Shown here: positions 63,975 to 64,000 of the stretch, in pieces
Position numbering within the stretch: position 1 is the stretch's first letter
How the letters are laid out: each line of letters opens with the position of its first letter
Source: Collinsella sp. AM17-1
Lineage (GTDB): Bacteria; Actinomycetota; Coriobacteriia; Coriobacteriales; Coriobacteriaceae
Length of the DNA: 64,000 nt
Direction: 5' to 3'
Assembly (NCBI RefSeq): GCF_003470665.1
Contig: NZ_QRJZ01000003.1
Span: 1 to 64,000, forward strand
Translations under genes and position numbers: made by a program
Notes under the pieces: model-generated
What the model was told of the DNA's origin: nothing
Seen by the model: only the letters and a program-made list of their open reading frames with translations
Databases searched by the model: none

Positions 63975-64000
63975 TTCTAGCACGGTTTTTAACGGCGGGG

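Noticed and set aside
61338..63983. An 881-codon open frame on the minus strand opposite adhE
   Set aside because: adhE has full family motifs and a ribosome binding site. The antisense frame is a by-product of its C-ending codon bias and gives a low-complexity Val/Leu/Gly/Asp-rich protein.

Overview
The window reads as a chromosomal segment of a gut Coriobacteriia species, most likely Collinsella or a close relative. The GC content is high. Actinobacterial markers (a GarA/FtsR-type pair, and actinobacterial integration host factor beside gmk and rpoZ) sit next to genes and gene orders typical of Firmicutes (RNase Y, SpoVS, a YneA-like LysM protein divergent from lexA, a comEA-comEC-holA-rpsT-lepA-hemW-dnaJ block). 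The genus is inferred from this mixture; there is no rRNA in the window to confirm it. I saw no tRNA, rRNA, CRISPR array or prophage.

Layout. 1-1852 (minus): a very GC-rich lantibiotic-type ABC immunity transporter (lanF-lanE-lanG, the last cut by the window edge). 2249-6079 (plus): a CDP-alcohol phosphatidyltransferase, a GarA-like FHA protein, an FtsR-like MerR regulator, apt and a secreted NlpC/P60 hydrolase. 6155-7863: a DegV gene and a convergent DUF1836 regulator that share a 30-bp operator-like sequence. 7953-10311: trxB and a diacylglycerol glycosyltransferase. 10312-10697: a gene-free stretch with hairpin repeats. 10698-13602: dut-nrdR and the SOS pair yneA-like/lexA with three evenly spaced LexA boxes.

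13587-31679 is a long minus-strand housekeeping block: hflX, miaA, miaB, spoVS, a GHKL ATPase, rny, recX, recA, cinA, pgsA, rimO, yajQ, a RodZ-like gene, ftsK and rnj. 31680-32321 is gene-free and holds two large nested hairpins with a conserved core. 32322-52639 continues on the minus strand: pnp, rpsO, recO, era, dgkA, ybeY, phoH, mtaB, two dnaJ genes (one with membrane segments), hemW, dus, lepA, rpsT, holA, comEC, comEA and thiI. 52640-59368 holds rpoZ, gmk, mihF and the pyr operon (pyrR-B-C-K-D-F) behind an attenuator-like leader. The end carries rpmB (plus), a REP-associated tyrosine transposase flanked by inverted 51-bp REPs (minus), and adhE (plus) behind paired LacI-type operators.

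Themes: DNA damage and recombination (lexA, recA, recX, recO, yneA-like), RNA decay and maturation (rny, rnj, pnp, ybeY), tRNA modification (miaA, miaB, mtaB, dus, thiI), natural competence (comEA, comEC), pyrimidine synthesis and fermentation. The most unusual observations are a sequence shared upstream of recA and comEA, two nested-hairpin elements whose stems differ by compensatory changes, the DegV/DUF1836 shared operator, and the membrane DnaJ.
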